Shown here piece by piece: positions 1-11,775 of a stretch of 64,000 bases of DNA. The notes beneath the pieces were generated by a model. That model did not search any database. It saw only the letters and a program-made list of their open reading frames with translations, and was not told the DNA's origin. This DNA comes from Brachypterus glaber. Lineage: Eukaryota; Arthropoda; Insecta; Coleoptera; Kateretidae. Both the position numbers and the translations under genes were made by a program. Each line of letters begins with the position of its first letter. The first letter of the stretch is position 1. The stretch lies in the NCBI GenBank assembly GCA_958510825.1, contig OY294051.1, positions 28,197,265 to 28,261,264 on the forward strand, in the 5' to 3' direction.

Positions 1-1905
1 AAAAACGTTGTGTGTTTTTTGTGAATAACTCATTTTGGCTTAGATATAGCGTATTCAAGTTTGGGTATCTTACTAAAGAACACCTTCTGAATTCAAAAAT
101 AGGTACGGCATATCTCTAGCTTTTCTAGTTTTCGGCATATGGTATCAAACTTTTTTATTTTTAGAGATTGAACGCAACTGATGCGCTGAATCTATAGGGA
201 ATAAGAAGCTACATCCAAATGCGTAATTCGAAAAAAATATTTTTCGGCCAAAATATATACAACCCCTTTGACTTTTTTTAGCCGATTTTAAAAATTATTT
301 TGAGCTGAAACTTTGCACAATAGCTAACATTGAGCTGCTGAATCCAAATCTTTAAGCAGAATGTTTATAACTCCTTTAGTTCTTGAGTTATTTCATTTTA
401 AATTTAAAAACCTCGAATATAAAAGTTTCGAGGTAGAACAGTAAAAGATGCAAACATTGCGAGTTGGAAAAACGTTGTGTGTTTTTTGTGAATAACTCAT
501 TTTGGCTTAGATATAGCGTATTCAAGTTTGGGTATCTTACTAAAGAACACCTTGAATCTGAAGGGAATAAGAAGCTACATCCAAATGCGTAATTCGAAAA
601 AAATATTTTTCGGCCAAAAAATATACAACCCCTTTGACTTTTTTTAGCCGATTTTAAAAATTATTTTAAGCTGAAGCTTTGCACAATAGCTAACATTGAG
701 CTGCTGAATCCAAATCTTTAAGCAGAATGTTTATAACTCCTTTAGTTCTTGAGTTATTTCATTTTAAATTTAAAAACCTCGAATATAAAAGTTTCGAGGT
801 AGAACAGTAAAAGATGCAAACATTACGAGTTGGAAAAACGTTGTGTGTTTTTTGTGAATAACTCATTTTGGCTTGGAAATAGCCTATTCAAGTTTGGGTA
901 TCTTACTAAAGAACACCTTCTGAATCCAAAAATAGGAACGGCATATCTCTAGCTTTTCTAGTTTTCGGGATATGGTATCAAACCTTTTCATTTTTAGAGA
1001 TTGAACGCAACTGATGCGCTGAATCGATAGAGAATAGAAACTACATCCAAATGCGTAATTCTAAATACCAATTTCGAAAGAAGTATTTTTTGCCCAAAAA
1101 ATATACAAGGTTTGGACTTTTTGACTTTTTTTGGCCATTTTAAAAATTATTTTGAGCTGAAACTTTGCACAATAGCTAACATTGAACTGCTGAATCCAAA
1201 TCTTTAAGCAGAATGTTGATAACTCCTTTAGTTCTTGAGTTATTTAATTTTAAATTTAAAAACCTCGAATATGAAAGTGTCGAGGTAGAACAGTAAAAGA
1301 TGCAAACATTACGAGTTGGAAAAACGTTGTGTGTTTTTTGTGAATAACTCATTTTGGCTTGGAGTTAGCGTATTCAAGTTTGGGTATCTTACTAAAGAAC
1401 ACCTTCTGAATCCAAAAATAGGAACGGCATATCTCTAGCTTTTCTAGTTTTCGGGATATGGTATCAAACTTTTTTATTTTTAGAGATTAAACGAAACTGA
1501 TTTCATTTTAAATTTAAAAACCTCGAATATGTAGAAGTGTCGAGGTAGAACAGTAAAAGATGCAAACATTGCGAGTTGGAAAAACGTTGTTTTTTGTGAA
1601 TAACTCGTATTGGCTTGGAGATAGCGTATTCACGTTTGGGTATCTTACTAAAGAACACCTTATGAATAGAAAAATAAGAACGGCATTTTTTTAACTTTTC
1701 TAGTTTTCGTAATATTGTACCAAAAGTTTTTAATTTATAGAGATGGAGCGCAACTGATGCACTGAATCAGAAAATAAAAAACTAAAAGATTTCAGCCGAT
1801 TTTAAAAATTATTTGGAGACGATTCGATATCTTAAAAGCTATAAAAAAGAGCAATGACGATTTCATTTTAAACTTAGATTTTTTACTAGTGTGGTCCAAT
1901 TTTGG
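1..1905. repeat. Satellite-like tandem array, unit up to about 486 bp
   Basis: The block beginning AACGTTGTGTGTTTTTTGTG recurs at 4, 471, 837, 1323 and 1583, so the array holds four full or shortened units plus a decaying tail. Unit lengths of 467, 366, 486 and 260 differ through internal deletions, such as the missing segment around 560. The array is cut by the left edge of the window. No coding potential is seen. Confidence 0.9.
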
Positions 1906-2890
1906 ATGCTCAAAAAATAAAATACGATATAATAAAATATAAACAATATTAATTTTCAATCAAATTTATTTATTAAAATAATTACTTTAAAAATATAATA
2001 ATCCAAAAATTATAAATAAATTAAATATTCCTATATTTTTAAAGATTAAATGTGAAAAAATTATTTTATAGATCTTCAGAAAATAATTTTCTCCTGTTGC
2101 ATGTACCGTATCGCATTAACCCACACATCGTCCCTTTTATTACGATTTTTTTTAAATATAGACAAATAAAATTATACAAAAAACTTGTTTTAGAACATTG
2201 AGATCGGCCCCTTCGTAATGAGAGGGACGATATGGGTTAACTTACCCCACTTTACCTTGTAACCCAAAAAAAAAACGATCTGGTTTTGGCAACCAAGATT
2301 AATAGATAAATACAGACCAACTGATTGCTACAACCAGAAATCTGGTAAGGACAAAAACACAACCTGTTGTGGTCAGAGCCGAATTAATTATGAGCTGGGT
2401 GGGACAGTGGTCCAGAGCCCACCACCTGGGGGCCCACCTAAGACTGATTGGGTAATAATTTAAATATATACAAAAAAAAATTAATAATGCGTAAAATAAT
2501 CGACGCTCAGAAAATACCCTTAAAGAAATCGTGGGACTACGCGTACCAATTTACCTTAGTTATTTAATTAAATAGCATTTTTTAATTTTTTACCCGGGAA
2601 CTGTCCCTTCAAGAGGCCCATTTTAACTGTTCTTGTGTGCAAAATCTAAAACAAAGCATACCATCACCCTGCCTTTTTAAAAGAGTTTGCATTTTTTTAA
2701 ACATTGCGTGGAGAGCATCATACAAGAAGCGCCAACCAAATCTACAAGGGGCCCACAGGGAACCTATAAGAAAAAAAAAAGTCCCATTTGGTGATAATGT
2801 TTTGAAACAGCAACGATGTATATCCCCAGTATTTACTTTTGTTACTAAACGGGAATTTCCGACTTCCCCAGGATATACTTTTGTTACTAA
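1906..2890. other. Intergenic AT-rich stretch, no gene recognised
   Basis: No convincing reading frame. 2279-2375 resembles the CCAGAAATCTGG-containing MITE at 4209-4380. 2375-2640 holds fragments (GGGCCCACC, ACCCGGGAACTG) that look like degraded hAT-type element ends. Confidence 0.5.
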
Positions 2891-3175
2891 ACTAGTCTAG
2901 CGACTTCCGAACCCGTATATCCCATGGATATACCTCGTACATCTCAAATGTCTTTCGTGTGTCCAGGGACGTCCCGAGGGCATTTCCCGGGGGACATACT
3001 GCCCGTATATCCCAGGGATATGCCGAAAGTAAATCCCTTCGGGACGTCCTTAGGTTGTACGAATGCCCGTATATTCTTGGGATATACGGGCAGTATATCC
3101 TCAGGATATACCTTTCGGGATATCCTTGGGATATACGACTAATGTCCCGGGACATTAAAAGGACATTGATATCCG
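2891..3175. repeat. GATATAC/GTATATCC palindrome-rich element
   Basis: About ten imperfect copies of TATATCC-N-GGATATA and CCCGGGACG motifs occur in both orientations, so the segment can fold on itself in several ways. Open frames here on both strands are a by-product of this short-period structure. It recalls the GGATATCC-rich part of 41628-42490, though the exact sequence differs. Confidence 0.65.
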
Positions 3176-3221
3176 GGGGATATCGTTTGCTATATGGGGA
3201 TCTAAGAGGGTACCTAATTAT

Positions 3222-3968
3222 CAGCGCCAGATTCAGGGGGGAAGCTTTCCCGGGGTCTGGGCTCGAGAGGGGCCGGTATCGACAGTTTCTTTTAGTAACA
3301 ATAACAGGTGAATTTATTTATACTTCCCCCAAAAAGATAAGGGCGCCAAAAATAAAAAATATGCAGAGCCTCTTCGAAGTGGGTCATAGGTCTTCAAATT
3401 CGTAAAAATTTTCGGCTGCGGCGCAGGGTTTTCTTTCGTTTTTTTTTTATTTAAGATTTTAAAACTTAAACGTAGCATTTGTAAAAAATTTCTGCGACGG
3501 CGCTTGAGCCTTTTTGCATTTTTGTAATACTTTAAATTGTACAATTTAAAATTTAAATAGATTATCGAATTTGTAAGAAATTTCGCCTGAGGCGCTAGAG
3601 CGCTCCTGCGTTTTTATAAAATTGTAACACAGTTCTAAAATTAACATTGACTTTTAAATTTGTAAAATTTTTCGCCTGAGCGCTAAGGGGTCGTCCAAAT
3701 AAAATACATCACGCAAATTGACTCAATAGGGGGGGTAGCCAAAATATAAAATCTACAGCCTTTAATAACGCGAGAAACGGGGTATGAAGTGTATGAATTT
3801 TGTTCAATTTGCGTGACGTATTTTATGGACGACCGGTAAGGCGTTCTTATTTTTTTTTAAGATTAAGAATGTCAAACTTAGGTTTTACAATATTAAATTA
3901 AAAAAGTCATAAATTAACATAATTTAAAAAAGTTTTCCCAGAGCCCGTGCTGGCTCTGTCCGGCCCTG
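3222..3968. mobile_element. hAT-like non-autonomous element with 8-bp TSD
   Basis: The left end is CAGCGCCAGATTCAGG and the right end GGCTCTGTCCGGCCCTG, partial inverted repeats of the CAGGGCCGGA type. Flanking octamers CTAATTAT (3214-3221) and CTAATTAG (3969-3976) match at 7 of 8 bases, as expected for hAT. No transposase is present. A Harbinger-like MITE (3687-3836) is inserted inside. Confidence 0.65.
3687..3836. mobile_element. Harbinger-like MITE, TSD TAA
   Basis: Terminal inverted repeats GGGGTCGTCCAAATAAAATA and its complement near 3810-3836, with CACGCAAATTGA / TCAATTTGCGTGACG further in. A TAA flanks each side (3684-3686 and 3837-3839). The 3-bp TAA duplication suggests PIF/Harbinger; there is no coding capacity. 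Confidence 0.7.
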
Positions 3969-4208
3969 CTAATTAGGCATTGTAATGCCCAAATTCAAAA
4001 TAATGTTTTTTTTTTTCAGTAACTGTAAAATATTTAAAAGTTGATAATAGGGCCCAGTAGAAGTTAATCCAGCTCTGCTTGTGGTTGCGAGAAACAAAAG
4101 TCGGATTTTAAAGATCTAGAAATGTTTGTTCAGTATTTAACTATTGATCTAACCTTATTTTTTTCAGTTAACGACACTACAGTTAAATACCAACACCGAT
4201 ACCGATAC

Positions 4209-4380
4209 CGAACAACAATTGTTCTGGTTTCTGCAACCAGAAATCAGTTATGGGCAACAAGACAAATTTATGTGTTTGCCAGATCCTTAAAGTCCAGGGT
4301 TTGTTTCTGGTAAGCCCAACAATTTGTCTTGTTGCCCTTACCAGATTTCTGGTTCAAACAACCGGAAAAATAGTTGTTCG
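4209..4380. repeat. Inverted-repeat MITE
   Basis: Arms GAACAACAATTGTTCTGG... and ...CCGGAAAAATAGTTGTTC pair over roughly 60 bases, including GGGCAACAAGACAAAT and its complement. A related fragment lies at 2279-2375. Confidence 0.7.
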
Positions 4381-4781
4381 TATTTAATTATTGATTTGGA
4401 TGCCAACCAGATCCTTTTTCAGTGGAAGAAATTATTTAATTTAAATTACTTATAATACCTACAATTTGGAATGATAAAATCATGATAATTTATTTAAAAT
4501 AAATGCGCTTAAAACAATAAAGTACCGTAAAACGGGGCTTTTGTTTACTATTTTGTGAATAAAATAGGTATGTTTAAAAAACTTAAATTACTAAGTATGA
4601 TAGAAGTAACTACTACTACTACTACAAATGATAGATATAATTTATGTGTAATAGCTGTTTCTTCCCACTATAATAGTAGAGGAGAGTTATAAATTTGACA
4701 CTGAGCCAAATAACCCCGCCAGGTGGACTATTTGGGTATCTTATTAAAAATTACATTACGCTAATTGCAATCTATATGTTG

Positions 4782-4940
4782 CTTAACTTAGGGTCACTCG
4801 ATCAGTTGTTGCTTTGTCTAGTGTTTTGGTGGTTAGCCCTTTGGGTTTCTGGTAGTTTTCGCCTAAAAAGCCCAAACCAAAATACACTAACACACAAAGT
4901 AGACAAAGCAACAACCGATCGAGTGACCCCAGCTTAACTG
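4782..4940. repeat. Short MITE with TIR GGGTCACTCGATC
   Basis: GGGTCACTCGATCAGTTGTT at 4791 pairs with the complementary end at 4900-4929, including GCTTTGTCTA / TAGACAAAGC. The inner arms (GGTTAGCCCTTTGGG / AAGCCCAAACC) are weaker. Confidence 0.75.
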
Positions 4941-6053
4941 AACCAATACAAATAAATATTTCTCGTAAAAATTGCATAAATTACCCACAAGAACGTGTTA
5001 AAGCTTAAAATAGCTGCAATATTTAAAATTAGTCAACATTGTTATTTAGAAGTATAGATTATTTCAATTCCTAAATAGGAATTTTGATGGATATTGATTT
5101 TTCACCATTTTTTTTTCTTAACTTTAAAATAAATAGGTCTCTACGTTTATGGTCGAAAGTTTGGAGCCGTTAAGGTCAAGAACTAAATAGCACCAAAATG
5201 CGACCCAAACAGCCCAACTAACATTAAAATAAGGTATTAAAAAGTTAAGACACGCTTTTTGCATATGGCATCTAGTATTTAATGCTTTAAAATAATTGTA
5301 CATGACTAATAGAAATATAATAGCACTTTTCTGGTATTACCAAGAGTGGAAAGTTTTGAAACTAAAATTTTCACGTATTTTGCGGCAAACAATTTCTTAC
5401 GTGCTAATTAGCAGCTTAATCTTTACCGAATTTTCTTCTTGTTCTCTTTTAATTTTGATGCAAAACATACCAACTCTCAATTCGCCACCTATTTATATTT
5501 AAGTGGCTAATCGAGTGCATATAGTGTGGAGTATGGTTATTGTGGATAGGGATGTTATAGAGTAGGGATACCACAGAGTGGGGATGCTATGGAGTAGGAA
5601 AGTTAGGAAGTAGGGAAACTGAGAGTAGGAATGCCGCCTATTTGTTCAATATTAATTTTTTAGCAGGACTTGAATCTTACTTTTAAGATGACCAAAACAG
5701 CCCCCCAGGAGCCCAAATAGCCTTATTTTACGGTACTAAAAATATATTTAGCAACGAAAAACATCAAAATGTGAGTTACTAGAGACTGAGATGCTACTCT
5801 TAATAGGTAATTTTAAAAAATGGAAAAATCAAGGCCGGCTTTTGCCAAATTTGCTGTTCAGAAAAAATAAATAAAAATATCTAAACAGCAAAACAAATAA
5901 TAAAATTTATTTAATGTTTTTTATTGCGGTATATTTTGTAAATTTTAAAAATTTTATCTAATTTTTTTGTAAAATATATTCTGATATAAAAAGGATCATC
6001 AAGTTTACAATAAAGTAAAAAAAATCAGATTAAAATTTATCAGATTTTTTTAA

Positions 6054-6272
6054 CCCCTTGATGCACACTTTTTTTCGGAAAAGTGATTAATTTTTCATAT
6101 TTTTTTTTCTTAATTTTTAGTCTACACTGAAGGGCAATAACAAACAACGCTGAGAAAATTCAAAAAAAAAAACTTTATTTTCTACAATAAAGGTCCGCCC
6201 GAGTTAACTCGGGTGAGCAGAAAAGAGCCAACCTACTGTCAACGAAATAACTCGGGTGAGTGCGTTAAGGGG
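6054..6272. mobile_element. TTAA-flanked MITE
   Basis: TTAA (6050-6053) precedes CCCCTTGATGCAC and TTAA (6273-6276) follows GAGTGCGTTAAGGGG, giving an imperfect TIR with the TTAA target typical of piggyBac-like or Kolobok elements. Inside is a 16-bp perfect palindrome CCCGAGTTAACTCGGG at 6197-6212. Confidence 0.7.
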
Positions 6273-6302
6273 TTAAATAAAAAATATATAATCATTTAAA
6301 AG

Positions 6303-6500
6303 TATAGTCGTATTAATGGTGAACGCTGCTTGCAAAAAAACTTTACAGTACGATATATCAAGAACGTTTTGACACAGAGACTTAGATTTGGACCAAAGAT
6401 TCTCAACGTGGCAAAAAACTTTTGTTTTATCAAACCGTTCTTGAAATATTGTAGTGTTAAGTTGTTTTGCAAGCAACCTGCACCATTAATACGACTTTAG
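6303..6500. repeat. Foldback repeat
   Basis: The left arm GTCGTATTAATGGTGAACGC and the right arm GCACCATTAATACGACTTTA pair, and pairing continues for about 80 bases (CAAGAACGTTTTG / CAAACCGTTCTTG). It holds no gene. Confidence 0.75.
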
Positions 6501-7764
6501 CACATGCCCTTTTAGAATGAAGCCACAGGTTTTCTTGTACTTTAACAACAAGATTGTTATAGATTTGAATAAAAAGCCCATCTACAAATGGCATCACAAA
6601 CGTTACCACTTTTAAAGAAGAACTTTTGAAGGTCCAAAACGTGGTGTGCGTGGTTAGGACTGTATGTCGATCTGCCTGGAAAATTTGTAACCACGATAAC
6701 TGAAGTAAACTGTGAAAACAAAAGTTCTCAGATAAAATTGCTTTTGGTAAAAATGGGTGTCAAAGGAGGTAAAAAGAATTTTTTTATTTATTTTTTATTT
6801 TTGAAAATAAAAATCAAAAAATGGATTCAGAAAAAAATGCAACAGATTTATTTAGAAAGAGAGTTTAGTGTTACCGTAGGTGATGCATGAAAAATCATTT
6901 ATGGATGCCCCCTAAATAAATAAGAAAAAAAAACAAAAATATTTAAAGCTACTATAATGATGATTTTGTACTAAATATTTAGACCCTGCTCTGCATTGCT
7001 CTGTATTGGGGTTGCGTAAGACCACAGTATGAGTATTTGTAAGACCTACAATTTGGAATTAATATCAACAAAAGGAAACTGGGGGTATGCAGAGGCAATC
7101 TCCCTCCCCCACTGTTCCAGAGTGCACCCAATAACACTGTGCAAAAAAATGTTTTTTTTTCCAAGAACTAAACCTATCATGCGTGGGGATTACGTAAATG
7201 CCATTTTTTTTGAAAATCGGTTACGATTTCAGGGGACACCGAGCAAAATAGTGGGGCGCCCTGGTTTTAATTATTTGCTTTTCGTTATCGCTTATAAATT
7301 GGTCATTTTTAAAGAGAAATTCATTAACTTTTTGTCTTTTCCTAAGCTCTAGAGTCCTACATCAATAATGCAATGCTCAAAATCCAGTGTTTCGGTTTCA
7401 GCACACGAAAATACTTAAGGTGTGATAGGTTTAGTTCTTAGAGAAGAAAAGCTTTTATTTTTGTAGACAGTGCAATTGGAAAAAAATATACAAAATGCAC
7501 TGTTATTCAGAAGTTTAGCAATAGAGTCAAATCTACAACTATTTGGACTGACATCATCACAAAATAGTACCTAAATACCGTAATATATTACATAATATGG
7601 TAATTTGCATGGTAAAATGTATGAAATGAGTCATTATCAAATATGAAAAATATAAAGGTAGTTTTTTGGAATTGTATTGCTTTAAATAAAGAGTAAAAAA
7701 AGCATTCTTAGACTAACATGTATTTAAACCCTTTAGCCAAATGCAGCACAAATAAAAAAAGTAA
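6501..7764. other. Intergenic stretch, no gene recognised
   Basis: AT-rich, with no frame resembling a known protein. A repeat fragment with AGTACCTAAATACCGTAAT near 7565 recurs in altered form near 34175 and 42780. Confidence 0.5.
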
Positions 7765-8930
7765 CAAAAAATTGTTGCAAATATAAATAAAGGTTCACGG
7801 TCTTTAGTTCGGAAAAAAAAGTTCGCAGCAAAAAGTTCGCAAAAATGTTTTCGCAAACTTTTAGTTCGCAAAACCTTTAATTCGCAAAAACTTAAATCGC
7901 ACAATTTTAATTCGCTTAGTCCAAAAGTTCGCGATTGTATTTTTACAGTTTCTTTTAGTAGTTTTGTTAAAAATCGATCATTTATAAATTGCAGCTTTAA
8001 CTTTGAAATAAATAAACATAAATGATATAAAAATTAGAACAATATTTATATTCATTTATTAATAATATTTTAATTAATTTAAATTAAAAAAGGTATGCAT
8101 AATATTTTCGACATATTATTACAAAAAAAAATTGAACCAATACCAGCACAATATTCAAATCATTTTACATCTGACGCTAAACAAAACATAAACCAAATTG
8201 GCTTACCCAAACCAAAACAAAACAATAAATCTAAAACCAACTCAAAACTGAAATTAAAGTGATTCAAAAATGTATGTTTATGTAATATGTAATATTAACT
8301 AGAAATTACATCGCCTCGACTATTCCATTTTAATGTCGGTGATTGTTTGTTCCTTCTTAAGGCTGTCTATAACTTTCCATACTGTAGGATGAGAAGACCC
8401 CAAAAGTTTATTAAAGCACAATTTTTGCGAACTAATTTCCATGCGACTTTTATTTTTTGCGAACTAATTTTCGCGAACTTTTTGTGCGAACAAATAATTT
8501 GCGAACTTTTTTTTTCGAACTAAAGGCCGGATACCATAAATAAACATGATAACGGAGAGATAACACGATTTATGATTGACCAATGCGATTTTCTAGTAAA
8601 TGATTGAATTTTACTCACCTCTAAATTTTATACACTTACTGCTCAATGAGCAGATTGCAACTAGAGTTTTCCAGTATCACTACAAATGATGTCACAATAT
8701 TTTTCAGATACTCCGTGATCAAATATGAACTGTTAAAAATAAGAACAGATAGAGCGCTTCATTTGCATTTATATGGCAAACTGATCTGGAAGACTCTAGT
8801 TGCAATCTGATCGTTAAGCAGTGTCTTAAAATTTAAAGGTAAGTAAAATTCAATTATTTACTAGAAAATCGAATTGGTCAAACTTAAATCTTGTTCTCCG
8901 TTCATTTATATTTGCAACAATTTTTTCTGA
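7765..8930. repeat. MITE interrupted by a second element
   Basis: Outer inverted repeats AAAATTGTTGCAAATATAAA (7768) and its complement (about 8905-8926) frame a second paired region 8577-8670 / 8790-8881 (CGATTTTCTAGTAAATGATT and complement). The left arm is split by an insert at 7803-8524 that has its own TIRs. Confidence 0.7.
7803..8524. mobile_element. Non-autonomous element with subterminal TTCGC clusters
   Basis: Ends TTTAGTTCGGAAAAAAAAG and CTTTTTTTTTCGAACTAAA are inverted repeats. About seven AGTTCGCAAA-like motifs follow each end (7820-7930 forward; 8425-8520 reverse), like transposase-binding subterminal repeats. The interior 7950-8400 is AT-rich with no frame. No target duplication was identified. 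Confidence 0.65.
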
Positions 8931-9474
8931 CTTTTCATTTTTGTTTAACCATATTTGATAATGCAAATGCAAAATATGACAGTAGCTCTACAATTTTCGG
9001 CATCCAATTAAAAAAGCTTACCTCACATTGTTGATATATATACCTACATGAATGCAAAATAGAGTCTATTTATAATGATTTATATATAAGTTGTCTTTTA
9101 TCATTTTCAGTAAAATATAAAGTTATTGCAACAGATTTTTTCTGTAATTCTATTAAATAACTATAGTAGTTTATGATACAAGAACCAAAAATACTGTTTT
9201 CGTCCGTGTAGCATGCACTATTTTTTATTTGATTTTATATCTTGATAAATAAATTTGTATTTTTGACAAAATAATAACGTTTAAGTTCAAATGTCATCAG
9301 TTGCAATATCAATCAGGCAACCAACATGGACAATTTTAATTTTCGGACTAGTGCGAAAAATCAAAAAGTGGCGCTTTTAGATAGAATCGAATAAAAAATA
9401 ATTTTGTTATTTACTGATTTAAATTAATGAAATATAATTTTGGATCTTAGGCTTTCATTGCCAAGTATATATTC

Positions 9475-9577
9475 AAACGATTTTTTTATGTTTAGACCAT
9501 ATCACAATAACTATTATTTTTCAAAATAATAGTTTTAGTGGTGGTCTGAACCCGAAAATAAATAAAAATCGTTTAGA
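9475..9577. repeat. Short hairpin
   Basis: CAAACGATTTTT and AAAATCGTTT close a stem that continues through TTAGACCATATCACAATAAC / GTTTTAGTGGTGGTCTGAA around the apex TATTATTTTTCAAAATAATA. Confidence 0.65.
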
Positions 9578-9699
9578 AATAATTTTGTTTTGGTATAAAA
9601 TAATAAAATATAATGTTATGGTAAAAAATTTGTATACAGGTTGTGGCATAAATTAGGCATAAATCTGACAGTGTGTTGTGGTGACAGGACCATCATAAT

Positions 9700-9800
9700 A
9701 TAAAGGCCCAGCAAAACATTATCGACGAGCCATCACTGGACCTTCAATCCATGTGATTGCCCAGTGATGGCCCGTCGGTAATGTTTTGCTGGGCGGTTAT
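9700..9800. repeat. GC-rich perfect-ended hairpin
   Basis: GGCCCAGCAAAACATTATCG and CGGTAATGTTTTGCTGGGC pair, continuing through GAGCCATCACTGG / CCAGTGATGGCCCGTC, for roughly 34 bases per arm and a loop of about 22. It could be a minimal MITE or a structured-RNA locus; nothing in the sequence decides. Confidence 0.7.
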
Positions 9801-9804
9801 ATCA

Positions 9805-10550
9805 AAAATAATAATAATAGATGCCTCTCTTTTATTTTTCTTGGAATAAGCTGCCAAGGCTAGATATTTGGCCTAAGCTTCAAAATTGATTTTTTTTTTG
9901 TTTTGACAAGTGATACAACTTTTTTTTCTACGATCTAAGTTAATATTTCTACAAAAACAAATGAAGTTTACAGATCGCAAAATAACCTATTTCTTAGCAT
10001 TTTACTTTTCTGCTCGTTACCATGACAACAAGAGTGTAGGCAACCGGCATGTCAGTCGTAAAACAGCTGTCAAGTATATACTATAAGTATATGTACAAGA
10101 TATTGTATTCGGCCATTTTTTAATATAAAATTATTATTTATTTTGAATCAAATCTCAATTTCGTGTGCTTAATATTTTTGTGTTATACAGCGCATTTCAG
10201 AATATACAAAACAGAGAAAACCAAGATAGAACGATCAGATCAAGGCTGGGGAGAAGATACATCCGACGCTCTGTATTTTATTTAAAAAAATACACGTCAA
10301 TCTTGATCTTTGTTTCATACGTTTTTTTTACTTTCAAACGGGCGGTATATTTGTTGCAATGAAGGAATTATGGAGAGTGACAGTGATGAGGATTTTACTT
10401 CTAAACCATCAGATTTGCAGAAAATTGCTGCGACCTTGTAAGGTTATAACCTTTCTCGTGATTGCTGATCGGCTTTCAGCATCGATCAGCAAATTTCACA
10501 CTTAAGCAGAAATCAGTAATTTTGCGCTCTTAATACAAAAATAACTATTT
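9805..10550. other. Intergenic stretch, no gene recognised
   Basis: No convincing gene. A 65-codon frame at 10165-10362 resembles nothing I know and has no supporting context. Confidence 0.4.
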
Positions 10551-11775
10551 CCTACGACCTAGTTAGTAGTAAGTACTTATTTTCCACCCGTTGCCATGAC
10601 AGCGGTCGAAAAGTGACACCTGATTTAACAGCCTGCTGTCAGAAAAGAAGTGAACGTCAAACACAAAACGTCAATTAATAAAATTAATATTAAGACAATT
10701 TTTAAGTTTTTTTTGATGTTAGGGGTTAGCTCGTAGGAAAATAGTATACGCTCCTCGACACAAACCTATTTATTGCACTTCGAGTGCTTTTTTACTCGGC
10801 TTCGCCTTGTAAAAAAATAAGCACTGAAAACTAGGTTCGCGTACTCGGTGCATAATCAGGGTGACCACAGAATTTTATTTGGAAAATTCCCTGACATTTC
10901 CCCGACTTTTTCCTGATTTTGAAAATATTTCCCTGACAAATTTCCACATTTTTTTTCCTGATATTTTGGTTTTTAGGTAAATACACTTCTGCTCAAAAAT
11001 ATCGGCCCACCTAAAAAAATACACATTTTTGAATGCAAATATCTCCAAAACTATTTAATGGATTTATTCGATCTTTTTTTTATTTTGAAGCTTGAACTTT
11101 TAGCTCTTACTTACTGGAATAAAAATTATCAAACATCTTTTTTTATACCGGCAGCAATGAAAAGTGCACAGCTATGTTTTTTTACTGCACCTTTCGATAT
11201 GCGCATGGTTCGCCACTGCATATTTTTTTACAATTTAATTAATTGATTTTATAGCCTAATTAAATGGAAGTAATCTCTTTTTAAATTTTTTAATTTTCCT
11301 TTTCTCGTTTAGGAGATATAAGGTTTTTTCTAAAAATTTACATTTTTGCAAGTAACAAAAAAACTACGCAATGGATTTAATTGATTTTTTTTAATTTGAA
11401 GCTTAAATCGTAAACTTTTATTTATTTAATTTAGGTTTCTGTTGGAAACATGTTTAAACTGAGTTTACATTGCTTAAATAGTCATGTTTTTTTTACTCGA
11501 TCTTTTTTGTTGCAATTTAAACACAAACTCAAATCTTTCCATAAGTTTTAAAACTTATTTTAATAGCCACACTTATTGTGACTGATTCCGTCTTTTATTT
11601 TTTATCATAAGTCTTCTCATTTAGGAGAAATTATGTTTTTTTGGTAAATAAGGACTTTTTAAGTGGTGGGCTAGTGCCACCCCTGTAACTAACTTTTTTA
11701 TGATTGACAAGACTTGTCACTTATGTGACAATACTTTTTTAACTCGTTAAAATTTTATTTAATTGTATTATTTAA

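Noticed and set aside
2892..3405. Overlapping frames on both strands around 2.9-3.4 kb.
   Set aside because: Explained by the palindrome-rich short-period repeat, in which both strands read alike.
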